This document shows positions 9,998 through 17,457 of a stretch of 39,954 bases of DNA, in pieces. Below the pieces are notes generated by a model, which ran no database searches, was not told the origin of the DNA, and worked only from the letters and a program-made list of their open reading frames with translations. The number at the start of each line of letters is the position of its first letter. Positions within the stretch are counted from its first letter, which is position 1. The stretch is from assembly GCA_025965315.1 (NCBI GenBank), contig JAOPXD010000054.1, positions 1-39,954 of the forward strand, in the 5' to 3' direction. The position numbers and the translations under genes are program-made. The DNA comes from Marmoricola sp. GTDB taxonomy: Bacteria > Actinomycetota > Actinomycetes > Propionibacteriales > Nocardioidaceae.

Positions 9998-10031
9998 TAG
10001 TAGTAGTAGGGGCGGTGGACACTGTGGAGAA
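9998..10031 (+). other. Putative basal unwinding module: DnaA-trios plus two DnaA boxes
   Basis: Four consecutive TAG triplets (9998-10009) are followed by a GC spacer GGGC and two abutting DnaA-box-like nonamers, 10014-10022 and 10023-10031. Read 3' to 5', this gives boxes, GC-rich spacer, then GAT repeats, the order described for the Bacillus subtilis basal unwinding system in which DnaA loads onto one strand. The flanking sequence ATCTATCTGGAAATTC is AT-rich for this genome and would be the first region to melt. Confidence 0.6.
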
Positions 10032-10146
10032 CTGATGTAACTGCAGGTCACCGACACTTTTCGGATCCCCAGGCCCTGTGGACGGACCTGGGAGGAACTA
10101 CAGCTTCCTGTGGTCTTGGAACCTTGCTGTGCGTCGAGGTGTCCGC

Positions 10147-10155
10147 TTGTCCACA
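10147..10155 (+). promoter_or_regulatory. Perfect DnaA box in oriC
   Basis: TTGTCCACA exactly matches the high-GC actinobacterial DnaA box. It lies 61 bases from the end of dnaA. Confidence 0.85.
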
Positions 10156-10215
10156 GGTCCTCCCGGGTGACTCCACGACAATTCGTGTGCCCACCCACAG
10201 GCGAACCCGCGGCCG

Positions 10216-11715
10216 CTAGGGCTGCTTGGCCTGCTGCTTGATCCGCATGGTGAGCTCGTTGACCGTCTTGTACGTCGTCTGGCGCTCGGCCAGGTCCTTG
10301 CGGATCCGGCGCTCGGCGTTCATCACCGTGGTGTGGTCACGACCGCCGAACTGCTGGCCGATCTTCGGCAGCGAGAGATCGGTGAGCTCACGGCACAGGT
10401 ACATCGCGATCTGACGAGCCGTCACCAGGGCACGGGTCCGGCTCGGTCCGCACAGGTCCTCGATGCTGAACGAGTGGTACGACGCGGTCTGGGCGATGAT
10501 CAGGCCGGCGGTGACCTGCGGCTCTCCGCCTTCGGGGATGAGGTCCTTGAGCACGATCTCGGCCAGGGTCATGTCGACTTCCTGGTGGTTGATGCTCGCG
10601 AAGGCGGTGACCCGGATCAAGGCACCCTCGAGCTCGCGGATGTTCGTCTGGATCCGGCTGGCGATGAACTCGAGCACGTCGGCCGGCGCGTGCAGCCGGT
10701 CGGCAGCGGCCTTCTTGCGGAGGATCGCGATCCTGGTCTCCAGGTCGGGCGGCTGTACGTCGGTCAGCAGGCCCCACTCGAAACGGTTGCGCAGCCGGTC
10801 CTCGAGCTGGGTGAGGCGCTTCGGCGGCCGGTCCGAGCTGATCACGATCTGCTTGTTCGCGTTGTGCAGCGTGTTGAACGAGTGGAAGAACTCTTCCTGC
10901 GTCTGCTGCTTGCCCTCGAGGAACAGGATGTCGTCGATCAGCAGGACGTCGACGTCGCGGTACCGGCGCTGGAGCTCGGAGGTGTTCGCGTCCTTGATCG
11001 CGTTGATGACGTCGTTCGTGAACGCCTCGGACGAGACGTACCGGATCTTGGCGCCGGTGTAGAGGCTGCGGACGTAGTGGCCGATCGCGTGCAGCAGGTG
11101 CGTCTTGCCCAGGCCCGAGTCGCCGTAGACGACCAACGGGTTGTAGGCCTTGCCCGGTGCTTCGGCGACAGCGACGGCGGCTGCGTGCGCGAACCGGTTC
11201 GAGGATCCGATGACGAAGGTCTCGAACGTGTACCGCGGGTTGAGCGGACTGTCCGGGATGCCAGTGGACAGGGAATTACCGCCCTGGATATTTGTCGACA
11301 AAGAACCTTGTGGATTGAACGATGAAAGGTTTTGCGGTGCGTAGCTGAGCGTCCCGGACGGCGTGAAGGGTGCCTCGGCGGCCGGCGGCGGCGGAGCGGT
11401 CTGGGTGAGCGTGGGCACATCGGCGATCAGCCCGCCCAGGGGGAAGTCGCCCGGGGACAGGGTCTCGTCGACGCTGACCGCGATCCGGATCGGCCTGTTC
11501 AGGCTGTCGCTGAGGGCGTCCTCGAGCCGGGTTCGTAGTCGTCCCTCGAGCTGGGTGCGGGTGAACTCGTTCGGTACGGCGATGACGGCCGTCGACTCGG
11601 CGAGCATCACCGGCTTGCTCGAGGCGAGCCAGACGCGCTGGTTCGGGGCGAGGCTGTCCAGGATGGCGGGCCACAACGCGTCAAGCTCTCGACCGTTGCC
11701 TGCAGGTGACTCCAC
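10216..11715 (-). CDS. dnaA: Chromosomal replication initiator DnaA
   Basis: DnaA binds origin boxes, opens the duplex and recruits the helicase. With GTG at 11715 it has 499 residues. Domain I aligns from [11 protein letters not shown] with the N-terminal region of actinobacterial DnaA, followed by a linker rich in Asn, Ser and Pro. Domain III has Walker [16 protein letters not shown], Walker [13 protein letters not shown] and the segment [20 protein letters not shown]. Domain IV has the DNA-binding motif [21 protein letters not shown] lies 12 bases before the GTG, a little far; GTG at 11805 is an in-frame alternative but lacks a well-spaced binding site. The gene is transcribed toward the origin. 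Confidence 0.98.
   Translation of the reverse strand: MESPAGNGRELDALWPAILDSLAPNQRVWLASSKPVMLAESTAVIAVPNEFTRTQLEGRLRTRLEDALSDSLNRPIRIAVSVDETLSPGDFPLGGLIADVPTLTQTAPPPPAAEAPFTPSGTLSYAPQNLSSFNPQGSLSTNIQGGNSLSTGIPDSPLNPRYTFETFVIGSSNRFAHAAAVAVAEAPGKAYNPLVVYGDSGLGKTHLLHAIGHYVRSLYTGAKIRYVSSEAFTNDVINAIKDANTSELQRRYRDVDVLLIDDILFLEGKQQTQEEFFHSFNTLHNANKQIVISSDRPPKRLTQLEDRLRNRFEWGLLTDVQPPDLETRIAILRKKAAADRLHAPADVLEFIASRIQTNIRELEGALIRVTAFASINHQEVDMTLAEIVLKDLIPEGGEPQVTAGLIIAQTASYHSFSIEDLCGPSRTRALVTARQIAMYLCRELTDLSLPKIGQQFGGRDHTTVMNAERRIRKDLAERQTTYKTVNELTMRIKQQAKQP
11291..11302. repeat. 12-bp perfect palindrome TTTGTCGACAAA inside dnaA
   Basis: TTTGTCGACAAA is a perfect palindrome in the AT-rich part of dnaA encoding the domain II linker. 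Its core is one mismatch from the DnaA box TTGTCCACA. The 11-mer TGTCGACAAAG found here (11293-11303) recurs at 12517-12527 and 17390-17400. Confidence 0.5.
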
Positions 11716-11809
11716 GTGCGCTTCGCGCTCCCCTCGTTCGGACGTCCTGCGCGCCTGGCTGGCGTTGGTGGTTGCGTCTGGGTTGATCTGGTTGGTCCGA
11801 TCCACACCT

Positions 11810-11818
11810 TTGTCCACA
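11810..11818 (+). promoter_or_regulatory. Perfect DnaA box in the dnaA leader
   Basis: TTGTCCACA lies downstream of the candidate dnaA promoter, between it and the start codon, where bound DnaA could block transcription. Confidence 0.75.
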
Positions 11819-11890
11819 GGTTGTGCAGGGTGCGCGAGGCGCACTTCCGTGCTCGAGCTGCAGCGTGTACACGAGTGGGCCGGTGAGCGG

Positions 11891-11920
11891 ACGCTAACAA
11901 CACAGGGCACGTTGGATCAA
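11891..11920 (-). promoter_or_regulatory. dnaA promoter
   Basis: Minus strand: -35 hexamer TTGATC (11920-11915), an 18-base spacer, and -10 hexamer TAGCGT (11896-11891), a good match to actinobacterial housekeeping promoters. The leader to the GTG start is about 170 bases. Confidence 0.6.
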
Positions 11921-11924
11921 CCGG

Positions 11925-11933
11925 TTGTCCACA
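11925..11933 (+). promoter_or_regulatory. Perfect DnaA box beside the dnaA -35 hexamer
   Basis: TTGTCCACA ends five bases from the -35 hexamer of the candidate dnaA promoter. This placement suits autoregulation by DnaA. Confidence 0.75.
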
Positions 11934-12031
11934 GGTTCGAGTGATTCGTCGGCGTGTCGCCATGATTATGGTGAGCTGAGGGTGCAGGCTCGTTTCTTTT
12001 GGCCTCCCGTGGTCGTTCGGTGCGGTTCGAA

Positions 12032-12061
12032 TTGACCGTGAACCGGCCTCACACGTACCGT
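12032..12061 (+). promoter_or_regulatory. rpmH-rnpA promoter
   Basis: -35 hexamer TTGACC (12032-12037), an 18-base spacer and -10 hexamer TACCGT (12056-12061) on the plus strand. This is the best housekeeping-type promoter seen upstream of rpmH. Confidence 0.6.
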
Positions 12062-12186
12062 TGGCAGGTCGAAACCGGTTCGACCGGTGCCGCATGTCCA
12101 CGACCGGGCCCTGCCAGGGTCCATCGCGCGGGCAGGCGGTGCCAGTTGTGACTCTGACTGGCGGCGTTCTGCGTCGTGCGACCCGG

Positions 12187-12195
12187 TGTGGACAC
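12187..12195 (-). promoter_or_regulatory. Near-perfect DnaA box in the rpmH leader
   Basis: TGTGGACAC is one mismatch from the reverse DnaA box TGTGGACAA. It lies about 60 bases before rpmH. Confidence 0.5.
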
Positions 12196-12253
12196 GTCCC
12201 ACAGAGCCGTTCCCAACACAGGCATTCCCCAACAGAAGCGCGTGGAGATTTTC

Positions 12254-12391
12254 ATGAGCAAGCGTACTTACCAGCCGAACAACCGCCGTCGTCACAAGGT
12301 GCACGGGTTCCGTCTTCGGATGCGTACCCGCGCCGGGCGCGCGATCCTGTCCAGCCGTCGCCGCAAGGGCCGCAACAGCCTCGCCGTCTGA
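12254..12391 (+). CDS. rpmH: 50S ribosomal protein L34
   Basis: This 45-residue, strongly basic protein matches L34 throughout: [19 protein letters not shown] at the N-terminus and [19 protein letters not shown] thereafter. L34 binds 23S rRNA in the large subunit. The ATG at 12254 has GGAG seven bases upstream; the open frame runs further upstream to 12176 but that part is unrelated to L34. The gene directly precedes rnpA, the near-universal arrangement next to dnaA. Confidence 0.98.
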   Translation: MSKRTYQPNNRRRHKVHGFRLRMRTRAGRAILSSRRRKGRNSLAV

Positions 12392-12397
12392 GGCCGC

Positions 12398-12748
12398 TTG
12401 CTGGATGTGCTGTCCTCAAGCAATCGCCTGACCGCTGCCGACGAGTTCCGGCAGACGGTCCGTCGGGGTCGCCGATCTGGCGGCCCGCTGATGGTCGTAC
12501 ATCTAGTGGTGCCGAATGTCGACAAAGCGACAAGTGAACCCTCTCGTGTGGGGTTCGTCGTCGCCAAGTCGGTCGGCCCGGCCGTGACGCGGAATCGCGT
12601 GAAGCGACGCCTACGCCATCTGATGCGGGAGCGGATCGACCAGCTCCCGGGCGGGAGCATGCTCGTCGTACGGGCGCTCCCGGATTCAGCCAGTGCCTCC
12701 TTCGGGGATCTTGCCGGGGCTCTCGATCGTTGTCTGGGTCGGGCATGA
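12398..12748 (+). CDS. rnpA: Ribonuclease P protein component
   Basis: RnpA binds the RNase P RNA and helps it cut 5' leaders from pre-tRNAs. The protein of 116 residues (from TTG at 12398) has the signature RNR motif in [15 protein letters not shown], the N-terminal NRLTAADEF(R) segment and the central [12 protein letters not shown] at 12398 has GAGG four bases upstream. GTG at 12407 gives MLSSSNRL, closer to the usual N-terminus, so the true start may be three codons later. It ends just before yidD. Confidence 0.96.
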   Translation: MLDVLSSSNRLTAADEFRQTVRRGRRSGGPLMVVHLVVPNVDKATSEPSRVGFVVAKSVGPAVTRNRVKRRLRHLMRERIDQLPGGSMLVVRALPDSASASFGDLAGALDRCLGRA

Positions 12749-12776
12749 GCACGGCCACGGGGACGGAGGGTCAGGG

Positions 12777-13052
12777 ATGAAGTGGATCCTGATCGCCCTC
12801 CTCAGGGCCTACCGCTTCGCCATCAGCCCGCTCTACGGTCAGGTGTGCCGTTACCACCCGACCTGTTCGGCGTACGCGCTCGAGGCCGTGACGGTCCACG
12901 GGGCGTTCAAGGGAAGCTGGCTCGCTGCACGCCGGGTCGGCCGGTGCCACCCCTGGGCCGCCGGCGGGTACGACCCGGTGCCGTCCAAGCCTTCCCAGCC
13001 TCAATCTTCCCAGCAGCTGCTGGGCCATGTGAACACGACTCAAGGAGTCTGA
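12777..13052 (+). CDS. yidD: Membrane protein insertion efficiency factor YidD
   Basis: This 91-residue protein has the YidD (formerly DUF37) core: an amphipathic N-terminus [18 protein letters not shown], then [15 protein letters not shown] and [18 protein letters not shown] with the conserved cysteines. YidD assists YidC-dependent insertion of membrane proteins. GGAGGG seven bases before the ATG supports this start, although the frame is open upstream. The C-terminal 20 residues are Gln- and Ser-rich and variable. yidC starts directly at its stop codon. Confidence 0.96.
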   Translation: MKWILIALLRAYRFAISPLYGQVCRYHPTCSAYALEAVTVHGAFKGSWLAARRVGRCHPWAAGGYDPVPSKPSQPQSSQQLLGHVNTTQGV

Positions 13053-14054
13053 GTGGGTTTCCTCGGCCAGATCGGCCACTTCATCATCACGCCGCTGTAC
13101 TACCTGGTCTCGGCGGTCCTGCTCGGCTGGCACCACGTGTTCAGCCTGGTGTTCGGCTCGGCCTCGGGTGCGTCCTGGGCCTTGTCGATCGTCTTCCTGA
13201 CGCTCACGATCAGGGTCTGCCTGATCCCGCTCTTCGTGAAGCAGATCAAGTCCAGCCGGAACATGCAGCTGTTGCAGCCCAAGGTGAAGGAGCTGCAGAA
13301 GAAGTACGGCCACGACCGGGAGCGGCTGACCCAGGAGACGATGGCGCTGTACAAGGAGACTGGAACGAATCCGTTCTCCTCGTGCCTGCCGTTGATCGTG
13401 CAGATGCCGATCTTCCTGTCGCTGTTCCGGATCCTCAGCAAGGCTGCCAAGAGCCAGGGCCATGGTCTGCTGACCAAGTCCGACGCGATCGCGTTCGCCC
13501 ACGCGCCGTTCTTCGGTGGCACCCTGTCGTCGAGCTTCGTGAAGTCGGACGGTCACGAGGTCGTCAAGATCATCGCGATCTTCCTGGTGCTCGCGATGAC
13601 GCTCACGACGTTCCTGACCCAGCGTCAGCTGATGAGCAAGAACATGCCCGACGATGCACTCTCGGGCCCGTACGCGCAGCAGCAGAAGATGCTGCTGTAC
13701 GTGCTGCCGCTGGTCTTCGCCGTCGGTGGTATCGCGTTCCCGATCGGTGTCCTGATGTACTGGACGACCTCGAACCTGTGGACCATGGGCCAGCAGTTCT
13801 ACGTGATCCGCAACAACCCCGCACCGAACACGGAGGCGTTCCGCGCCAAGCAGCGCCGTGATTCCGCGAAGGGCATCGTCAAGAGCGACCCGGTCAGCGG
13901 ATCCACCGCGATTGCCGTCGAGAGCGTCGAGCAGGACCGTCGTCCGGCTCAACGTCAGCAGCCCCGGAAGCAGACGCGAGAGCAGCGTCGCGCCCAGGCC
14001 CCCAAGAACCCTTCGCCGAATGGCGACAGCATCGATCAGGGAGAAGACAGTTGA
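13053..14054 (+). CDS. yidC: Membrane protein insertase YidC (Oxa1 family)
   Basis: YidC inserts and folds inner-membrane proteins alone or with SecYEG. The 333-residue protein has the short Gram-positive-like layout without the large periplasmic domain of E. coli. The core runs from WALSIVFLTLTIRVCLIPLF, with the conserved Arg in the membrane groove, through the cytoplasmic hairpin KQIKSSRNMQLLQPKVKELQ and SSCLPLIVQMPIFLSLFRIL to the last segments near VLPLVFAVGGIAFPIGVLMYW. The C-terminal 80 residues are basic and Gln-rich, suited to ribosome contact. AAGGAG lies five bases before the GTG start; the frame abuts yidD and overlaps jag. Confidence 0.98.
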   Translation: MGFLGQIGHFIITPLYYLVSAVLLGWHHVFSLVFGSASGASWALSIVFLTLTIRVCLIPLFVKQIKSSRNMQLLQPKVKELQKKYGHDRERLTQETMALYKETGTNPFSSCLPLIVQMPIFLSLFRILSKAAKSQGHGLLTKSDAIAFAHAPFFGGTLSSSFVKSDGHEVVKIIAIFLVLAMTLTTFLTQRQLMSKNMPDDALSGPYAQQQKMLLYVLPLVFAVGGIAFPIGVLMYWTTSNLWTMGQQFYVIRNNPAPNTEAFRAKQRRDSAKGIVKSDPVSGSTAIAVESVEQDRRPAQRQQPRKQTREQRRAQAPKNPSPNGDSIDQGEDS

Positions 14055-14632
14055 CCGAGAGTATTGAGGCAGAAGCAGTCGAGCCGGACACGGAGCTCGA
14101 GACCGACGCGGACGTCGAAGCCGAGAACGAGGGCGACGAGGTCGAAGGTTCGGACGGCGCGCCGCGTCCGCCCCGGACCAAGCGTCTGGAGCAGGAAGGC
14201 GAGATCGCCGCGGACTACCTGGAGGAGCTGCTCGAGATCGCAGATCTCGACGGTGACCTGGACATGGATGTCGAGGGCGATCGGGCCACCGTGTCCATCG
14301 TGGGCGCCAACCTTCCCCAGCTGGTCGGCGACAACGGCGAGGTGCTCGAGGCCCTTCAGGAGCTCACCCGTCTGGCGGTGTACCGGGAGACCGGGGAGCG
14401 CTCACGGCTGATGCTCGACGTGTCAGGTCACCGTGCCGCGCGCCGGACCGAGCTCGAGGAGGAGGCGGCCGGTGTGGTTGCCCGGGTCAAGGAATCAGGT
14501 GAGCCGGTGTCGTTGGCCCCGATGTCCCCGTTCGAGCGCAAGGTGATCCACGACGTCGTCGCGGCCAGCGGTCTGAAGTCCGAGTCCGACGGTGTCGAGC
14601 CGCGACGTCACGTGGTGGTTCTGCCGGCGTGA
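14051..14632 (+). CDS. jag: KhpB/Jag RNA-binding protein (KH and R3H domains)
   Basis: This 193-residue protein has a very acidic N-terminus (about residues 1-45), a KH-II-like domain (about 55-120, with IVGANLPQLVGDNGEVLEALQ) and a C-terminal R3H domain (about 130-190, ERKVIHDVVAASG and EPRRHVVVLPA). It lacks the N-terminal Jag-N domain of Firmicutes members. The family binds RNA and affects cell elongation and division genes in Gram-positive bacteria. The TTG start overlaps the yidC stop (TTGA), so translation is coupled, and its own stop overlaps the rsmG start. Confidence 0.93.
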   Translation: MTESIEAEAVEPDTELETDADVEAENEGDEVEGSDGAPRPPRTKRLEQEGEIAADYLEELLEIADLDGDLDMDVEGDRATVSIVGANLPQLVGDNGEVLEALQELTRLAVYRETGERSRLMLDVSGHRAARRTELEEEAAGVVARVKESGEPVSLAPMSPFERKVIHDVVAASGLKSESDGVEPRRHVVVLPA

Positions 14633-15291
14633 CCGACCGTGTTTCACGTGAAACATCGATCGTGTCGATGACACCCTCCGCGCCCGACGTGGCGCGGAGG
14701 GTGTTTTCGGATGCGCTCCCCAAGGCCGTCCGGTTCGCCGAGCTCCTGGCGACAGAGGCGACGGTGCGGGGCCTGATCGGCCCCCGCGAGGTTCCGAGGC
14801 TCTGGGACCGCCATCTGCTCAACTGCGCTCTGGTCACCGACCTGGTCGCCCCCGACGCGTCGGTCTGCGACGTCGGATCCGGAGCCGGACTCCCGGGATT
14901 GGTGATGGCGATCAGGCGCCCCGATCTCGACGTGACGCTGGTCGAGCCGCTGCTGCGGCGTACGACATTTCTGGAGGAGGTCGTGGCCGAGCTCGGTCTC
15001 GACAACGTCCAGGTACGTCGTGCGCGAGCCGAAGAGGTGCACGGTTCGGCACTGTTCGACGTGGTGACGTCCCGTGCGGTAGCCCCGATGGAGCGACTGA
15101 CTCGCTGGTCTTTGCCTTTGGTGAGGTCTGGCGGGTCGTTCCTGGCCATGAAAGGCTCGTCCGCGCAGGAGGAGCTTGCTGTCGCAGGGCGCGTACTCCA
15201 GCGCGAGGGTGGACGTCTCCAGGGCGTCATCGAGCTGGGGGCGGATCTTCTCGAGCACTCGGTTCGCGTCGTCCATGTGCTGAAATCGTGA
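14629..15291 (+). CDS. rsmG: 16S rRNA (guanine527-N7)-methyltransferase RsmG
   Basis: RsmG (GidB) methylates N7 of G527 in 16S rRNA using S-adenosylmethionine; loss gives low-level streptomycin resistance. The 220-residue protein contains LWDRHLLNCALV, the SAM-binding motif CDVGSGAGLPGLVMAI and VTSRAVAPMERL. The GTG at 14629 overlaps the jag stop (GTGA). Codons 4-9 lie inside a perfect parS site, so the N-terminal VSRET is dictated by that site. ATG at 14668, giving MTPSAPD, is an alternative start. Confidence 0.96.
   Translation: MTDRVSRETSIVSMTPSAPDVARRVFSDALPKAVRFAELLATEATVRGLIGPREVPRLWDRHLLNCALVTDLVAPDASVCDVGSGAGLPGLVMAIRRPDLDVTLVEPLLRRTTFLEEVVAELGLDNVQVRRARAEEVHGSALFDVVTSRAVAPMERLTRWSLPLVRSGGSFLAMKGSSAQEELAVAGRVLQREGGRLQGVIELGADLLEHSVRVVHVLKS
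14640..14655. promoter_or_regulatory. parS site 1 (within rsmG)
   Basis: TGTTTCACGTGAAACA is a perfect 16-bp palindrome identical to the bacterial parS consensus, the ParB loading site. It lies in the first codons of rsmG. Confidence 0.95.
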
Positions 15292-15371
15292 TGCGAGAGC
15301 GTTCAGCACGGCCGTTTTGATTCTTACCCGTGAAAAGTTTTCCACCGGTACTGGTGGGTCTCTGAGCGGGG

Positions 15372-15401
15372 ATATCCACAGATCAGCCCTAGTTATCCAC
15401 A
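15372..15401 (+). promoter_or_regulatory. Pair of DnaA boxes upstream of parA
   Basis: TTATCCACA (15393-15401) is identical to the E. coli consensus DnaA box, and ATATCCACA (15372-15380) differs by one base. They share orientation, with starts 21 bases apart, about two helical turns, so bound DnaA molecules would lie on the same face. Confidence 0.65.
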
Positions 15402-15412
15402 GACACCACGTC

Positions 15413-15428
15413 TGTTTCACGTGAAACA
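15413..15428. promoter_or_regulatory. parS site 2 (upstream of parA)
   Basis: TGTTTCACGTGAAACA, a second perfect copy, lies 18 bases before the parA start and 773 bases from site 1. Confidence 0.95.
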
Positions 15429-15446
15429 TCGTCTCAGGAGCAAAGC

Positions 15447-16424
15447 GTGACCGAGCACCACACGACACCCGACGAGAGTGCGCCGACGATGATCAAGACG
15501 GCCGCAGATCTCGATGCAGCCCCCCCGGCGTACAGCGACACCAGTACGCCGCTGGCCCGAGCGATCGAGGCCGAGCTCCGCGCGAGGGAGCGGGCCAACT
15601 TCAGCGATCCGCTGCCCCGCCCACCGCGCACGCGGGTGATGGTGGTCGCCAACCAGAAGGGTGGCGTCGGCAAGACGACCTCCACCGTGAACCTGGCGGT
15701 GGCGCTCGCCCAGGGTGGCCAGCGGGTTCTGGTGGTCGATCTCGACCCGCAGGGAAACGCATCCACCGCGCTCGCGGTGGATCACCGCCGTGGAACGCCG
15801 TCGTCGTACGACATGCTCGTCGACGGCTTGTCGGTGGCCGAGGTCGTCCAGGAGCACCCGGAGATCCCCGGCCTGTACGTCGTCCCGGCAACGATCGACC
15901 TCGCCGGCGCCGAGATCGAGCTGGTCAGCGTGGTCGCCCGCGAGAGCAGGCTCCGCAAGGCCCTTGCTGCCTACGAGCTGATCGGTACCGGGGCCGGTGA
16001 GGAGCGCCTGGACTACGTGCTGATCGACTGCCCGCCCTCCTTGGGGCTGCTGACCCTGAACGCCCTGGTGGCCGGCGAGGAGATGCTCATCCCGATCCAG
16101 GCCGAGTACTACGCCCTCGAGGGTCTCGGCCAGCTGATCGAGACCGTCGAGATGGTCAAGGCGCACCTGAACCAGGACCTGTTCATCTCCACGATCCTGA
16201 TCACCATGTTCGACTCCCGGACCAATCTCGCCTCAGCGGTTGCCGACGAGGTCCGCGAGCACTTCAAGGACCAGGTGCTCCGGACGGCGATCCCGAGGTC
16301 GGTGCGCGTCTCGGAGGCCCCCAGCTACGGCCAGAGCGTGATCACCTACGATCCAGGATCGCCGGGAGCACTCAGCTACCTGGAAGCAGCGCGCGAGATG
16401 GCAATCAAGGGAGCAGGGGCATGA
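15447..16424 (+). CDS. parA: Chromosome partitioning ATPase ParA
   Basis: ParA is a deviant Walker ATPase that binds DNA non-specifically and moves ParB-parS complexes apart. In this 325-residue protein the deviant Walker A motif KGGVGKTT is at residues 71-78, with the signature lysine. [11 protein letters not shown] and [14 protein letters not shown] (Walker B) follow. The N-terminal 60 residues are an acidic, variable extension typical of actinobacterial ParA. AGGAG six bases before the GTG start supports it. parB overlaps its stop by four bases. Confidence 0.98.
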   Translation: MTEHHTTPDESAPTMIKTAADLDAAPPAYSDTSTPLARAIEAELRARERANFSDPLPRPPRTRVMVVANQKGGVGKTTSTVNLAVALAQGGQRVLVVDLDPQGNASTALAVDHRRGTPSSYDMLVDGLSVAEVVQEHPEIPGLYVVPATIDLAGAEIELVSVVARESRLRKALAAYELIGTGAGEERLDYVLIDCPPSLGLLTLNALVAGEEMLIPIQAEYYALEGLGQLIETVEMVKAHLNQDLFISTILITMFDSRTNLASAVADEVREHFKDQVLRTAIPRSVRVSEAPSYGQSVITYDPGSPGALSYLEAAREMAIKGAGA

Positions 16425-17368
16425 GCGAGAAGCGACGCGGACTCGGTCGGGGACTGGGTTCCCTGATCCCCACCCAGCCCGAGGCAGCCGAGGCCGCAGC
16501 AGCGAACGAGGGCGGGATCGCCGTCGCGGACCAACCGGCTCCGGTTGCCGGCGCCTACTTCGCCGAGCTGCCGATCACCGCGATCACCCCGAACAGCCGA
16601 CAGCCCCGGACCGCCTTCGACGAGGAGGCGATGGCAGAGCTCGTGCACTCGATCAAGGAGATCGGCCTTCTCCAGCCGATCGTGGTCCGGAAGGTCGACA
16701 CCGATCGCTACGAGCTGATCATGGGCGAGCGGCGATGGCGTGCTACCACCGAGGCCGGCCTGACGACCATCCCGGCGATCGTTCGCGAGACCCAGGACGA
16801 CGACATGCTCCGGGACGCCCTCCTGGAGAACCTGCACCGGTCCCAGCTGAACGCGCTCGAGGAGGCCGCGGCGTACCAGCAGCTCCTGGACGACTTCGGG
16901 TGCACCCATGAAGAGCTGTCGGCGCGGATCGGCCGAAGCCGTCCGCAGATCAGCAACACGCTGCGCCTGCTGAAGCTCTCGCCAGCGGTCCAGCGCCGGG
17001 TCGCAGCAGGGATCCTCTCGGCCGGCCACGCCCGGGCGCTGCTCGGAGTCAGTGACGCCGGGGCCCAGGACCGGCTGGCTGCGCGGGTGGTCGCCGAGGG
17101 CATCTCGGTGCGGGCCCTGGAGGAGATCGTGGCCGTCGGTGACGTCGACTCCGACGACGGTGAGACGGTCAGGTTCAAGGCGAACCGGCCCACCGCACCG
17201 GGTCTGACGGACCTCAACGAGCGTCTCTCCGATCGCCTCGACACCCGGGTCAAGGTGACCCTGGGCAAGGCCAAGGGACGGATCGCGATCGAGTTCGCGT
17301 CACTCGCCGACCTCGAGCGGATCGTCGGAGTCATCGATCCACGCAACCGTGAAGACCGGCCCATGTAG
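16421..17368 (+). CDS. parB: Chromosome partitioning protein ParB
   Basis: ParB is a CTP-dependent clamp that loads at parS and spreads along DNA. The 315-residue protein begins with a ParA-interacting segment ([14 protein letters not shown]). The N-terminal nuclease-like CTPase domain carries GERRWRA at residues 102-108 and the [14 protein letters not shown] region. A helix-turn-helix follows ([20 protein letters not shown]) and then a C-terminal dimer domain (about 265-310). The ATG overlaps the parA stop (ATGA). Perfect parS sites are present nearby. Confidence 0.98.
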   Translation: MSEKRRGLGRGLGSLIPTQPEAAEAAAANEGGIAVADQPAPVAGAYFAELPITAITPNSRQPRTAFDEEAMAELVHSIKEIGLLQPIVVRKVDTDRYELIMGERRWRATTEAGLTTIPAIVRETQDDDMLRDALLENLHRSQLNALEEAAAYQQLLDDFGCTHEELSARIGRSRPQISNTLRLLKLSPAVQRRVAAGILSAGHARALLGVSDAGAQDRLAARVVAEGISVRALEEIVAVGDVDSDDGETVRFKANRPTAPGLTDLNERLSDRLDTRVKVTLGKAKGRIAIEFASLADLERIVGVIDPRNREDRPM

Positions 17369-17457
17369 TGCTCTATCGCTCTAGGTATATGTCGACAAAG
17401 CAATAAAGTAACTCATCGACAAAATGCTCTGACCTGCAGGTATGCCACCCGAAGGGG
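17369..17457. other. AT-rich convergent parB-plsC intergenic region
   Basis: This 89-base gap is between two converging genes and is unusually AT-rich for the window. It contains ATGTCGACAAAGC (17389-17401), repeated exactly in rnpA at 12516-12528, and a related ATCGACAAAA at about 17414. TGACC/GGTCA arms (17430-17434, 17456-17460) could form only a weak stem; no typical terminator was seen. Confidence 0.45.

Larger units (their letters stand above)
9847..10215. other. oriC: Chromosomal replication origin (oriC), dnaN-dnaA intergenic region
   Basis: This 369-base non-coding region lies where characterised actinobacterial origins are found. It contains one perfect DnaA box TTGTCCACA (10147-10155) and near-matches TTGTCCCCA (9937-9945), GGTGGACAC (10014-10022), TGTGGAGAA (10023-10031) and TGTGGACGG (10077-10085). 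The most AT-rich stretch, 9961-10000, is next to a TAG trinucleotide run. Box number is modest compared with the roughly 19 in Streptomyces, though more boxes lie upstream of dnaA and might take part. Confidence 0.85.
11716..12253. promoter_or_regulatory. dnaA-rpmH divergent intergenic region
   Basis: This 538-base region has no supported gene. It carries the dnaA and rpmH promoters, two perfect DnaA boxes (11810-11818 and 11925-11933) and a one-mismatch box TGTGGACAC (12187-12195). It may function in dnaA autoregulation and as an accessory part of the origin. The rpmH leader would be about 185 bases long; no known riboswitch was recognised in it. Confidence 0.7.
15292..15446. promoter_or_regulatory. 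rsmG-parA intergenic region
   Basis: This 155-base region holds the second parS site and two DnaA-box-type sequences. No convincing -35/-10 pair was found, though parA may have its own promoter here. Confidence 0.6.

Noticed and set aside
12745-12779. ATG at 12745 overlapping the rnpA stop as a yidD start
   Set aside because: That frame reads [11 protein letters not shown] and then stops; the proper yidD start is 12777 with GGAGGG upstream.
12771-13952. A 393-codon frame antisense to yidD and yidC
   Set aside because: The composition is that of a reversed-strand shadow, and both plus-strand genes are well supported.
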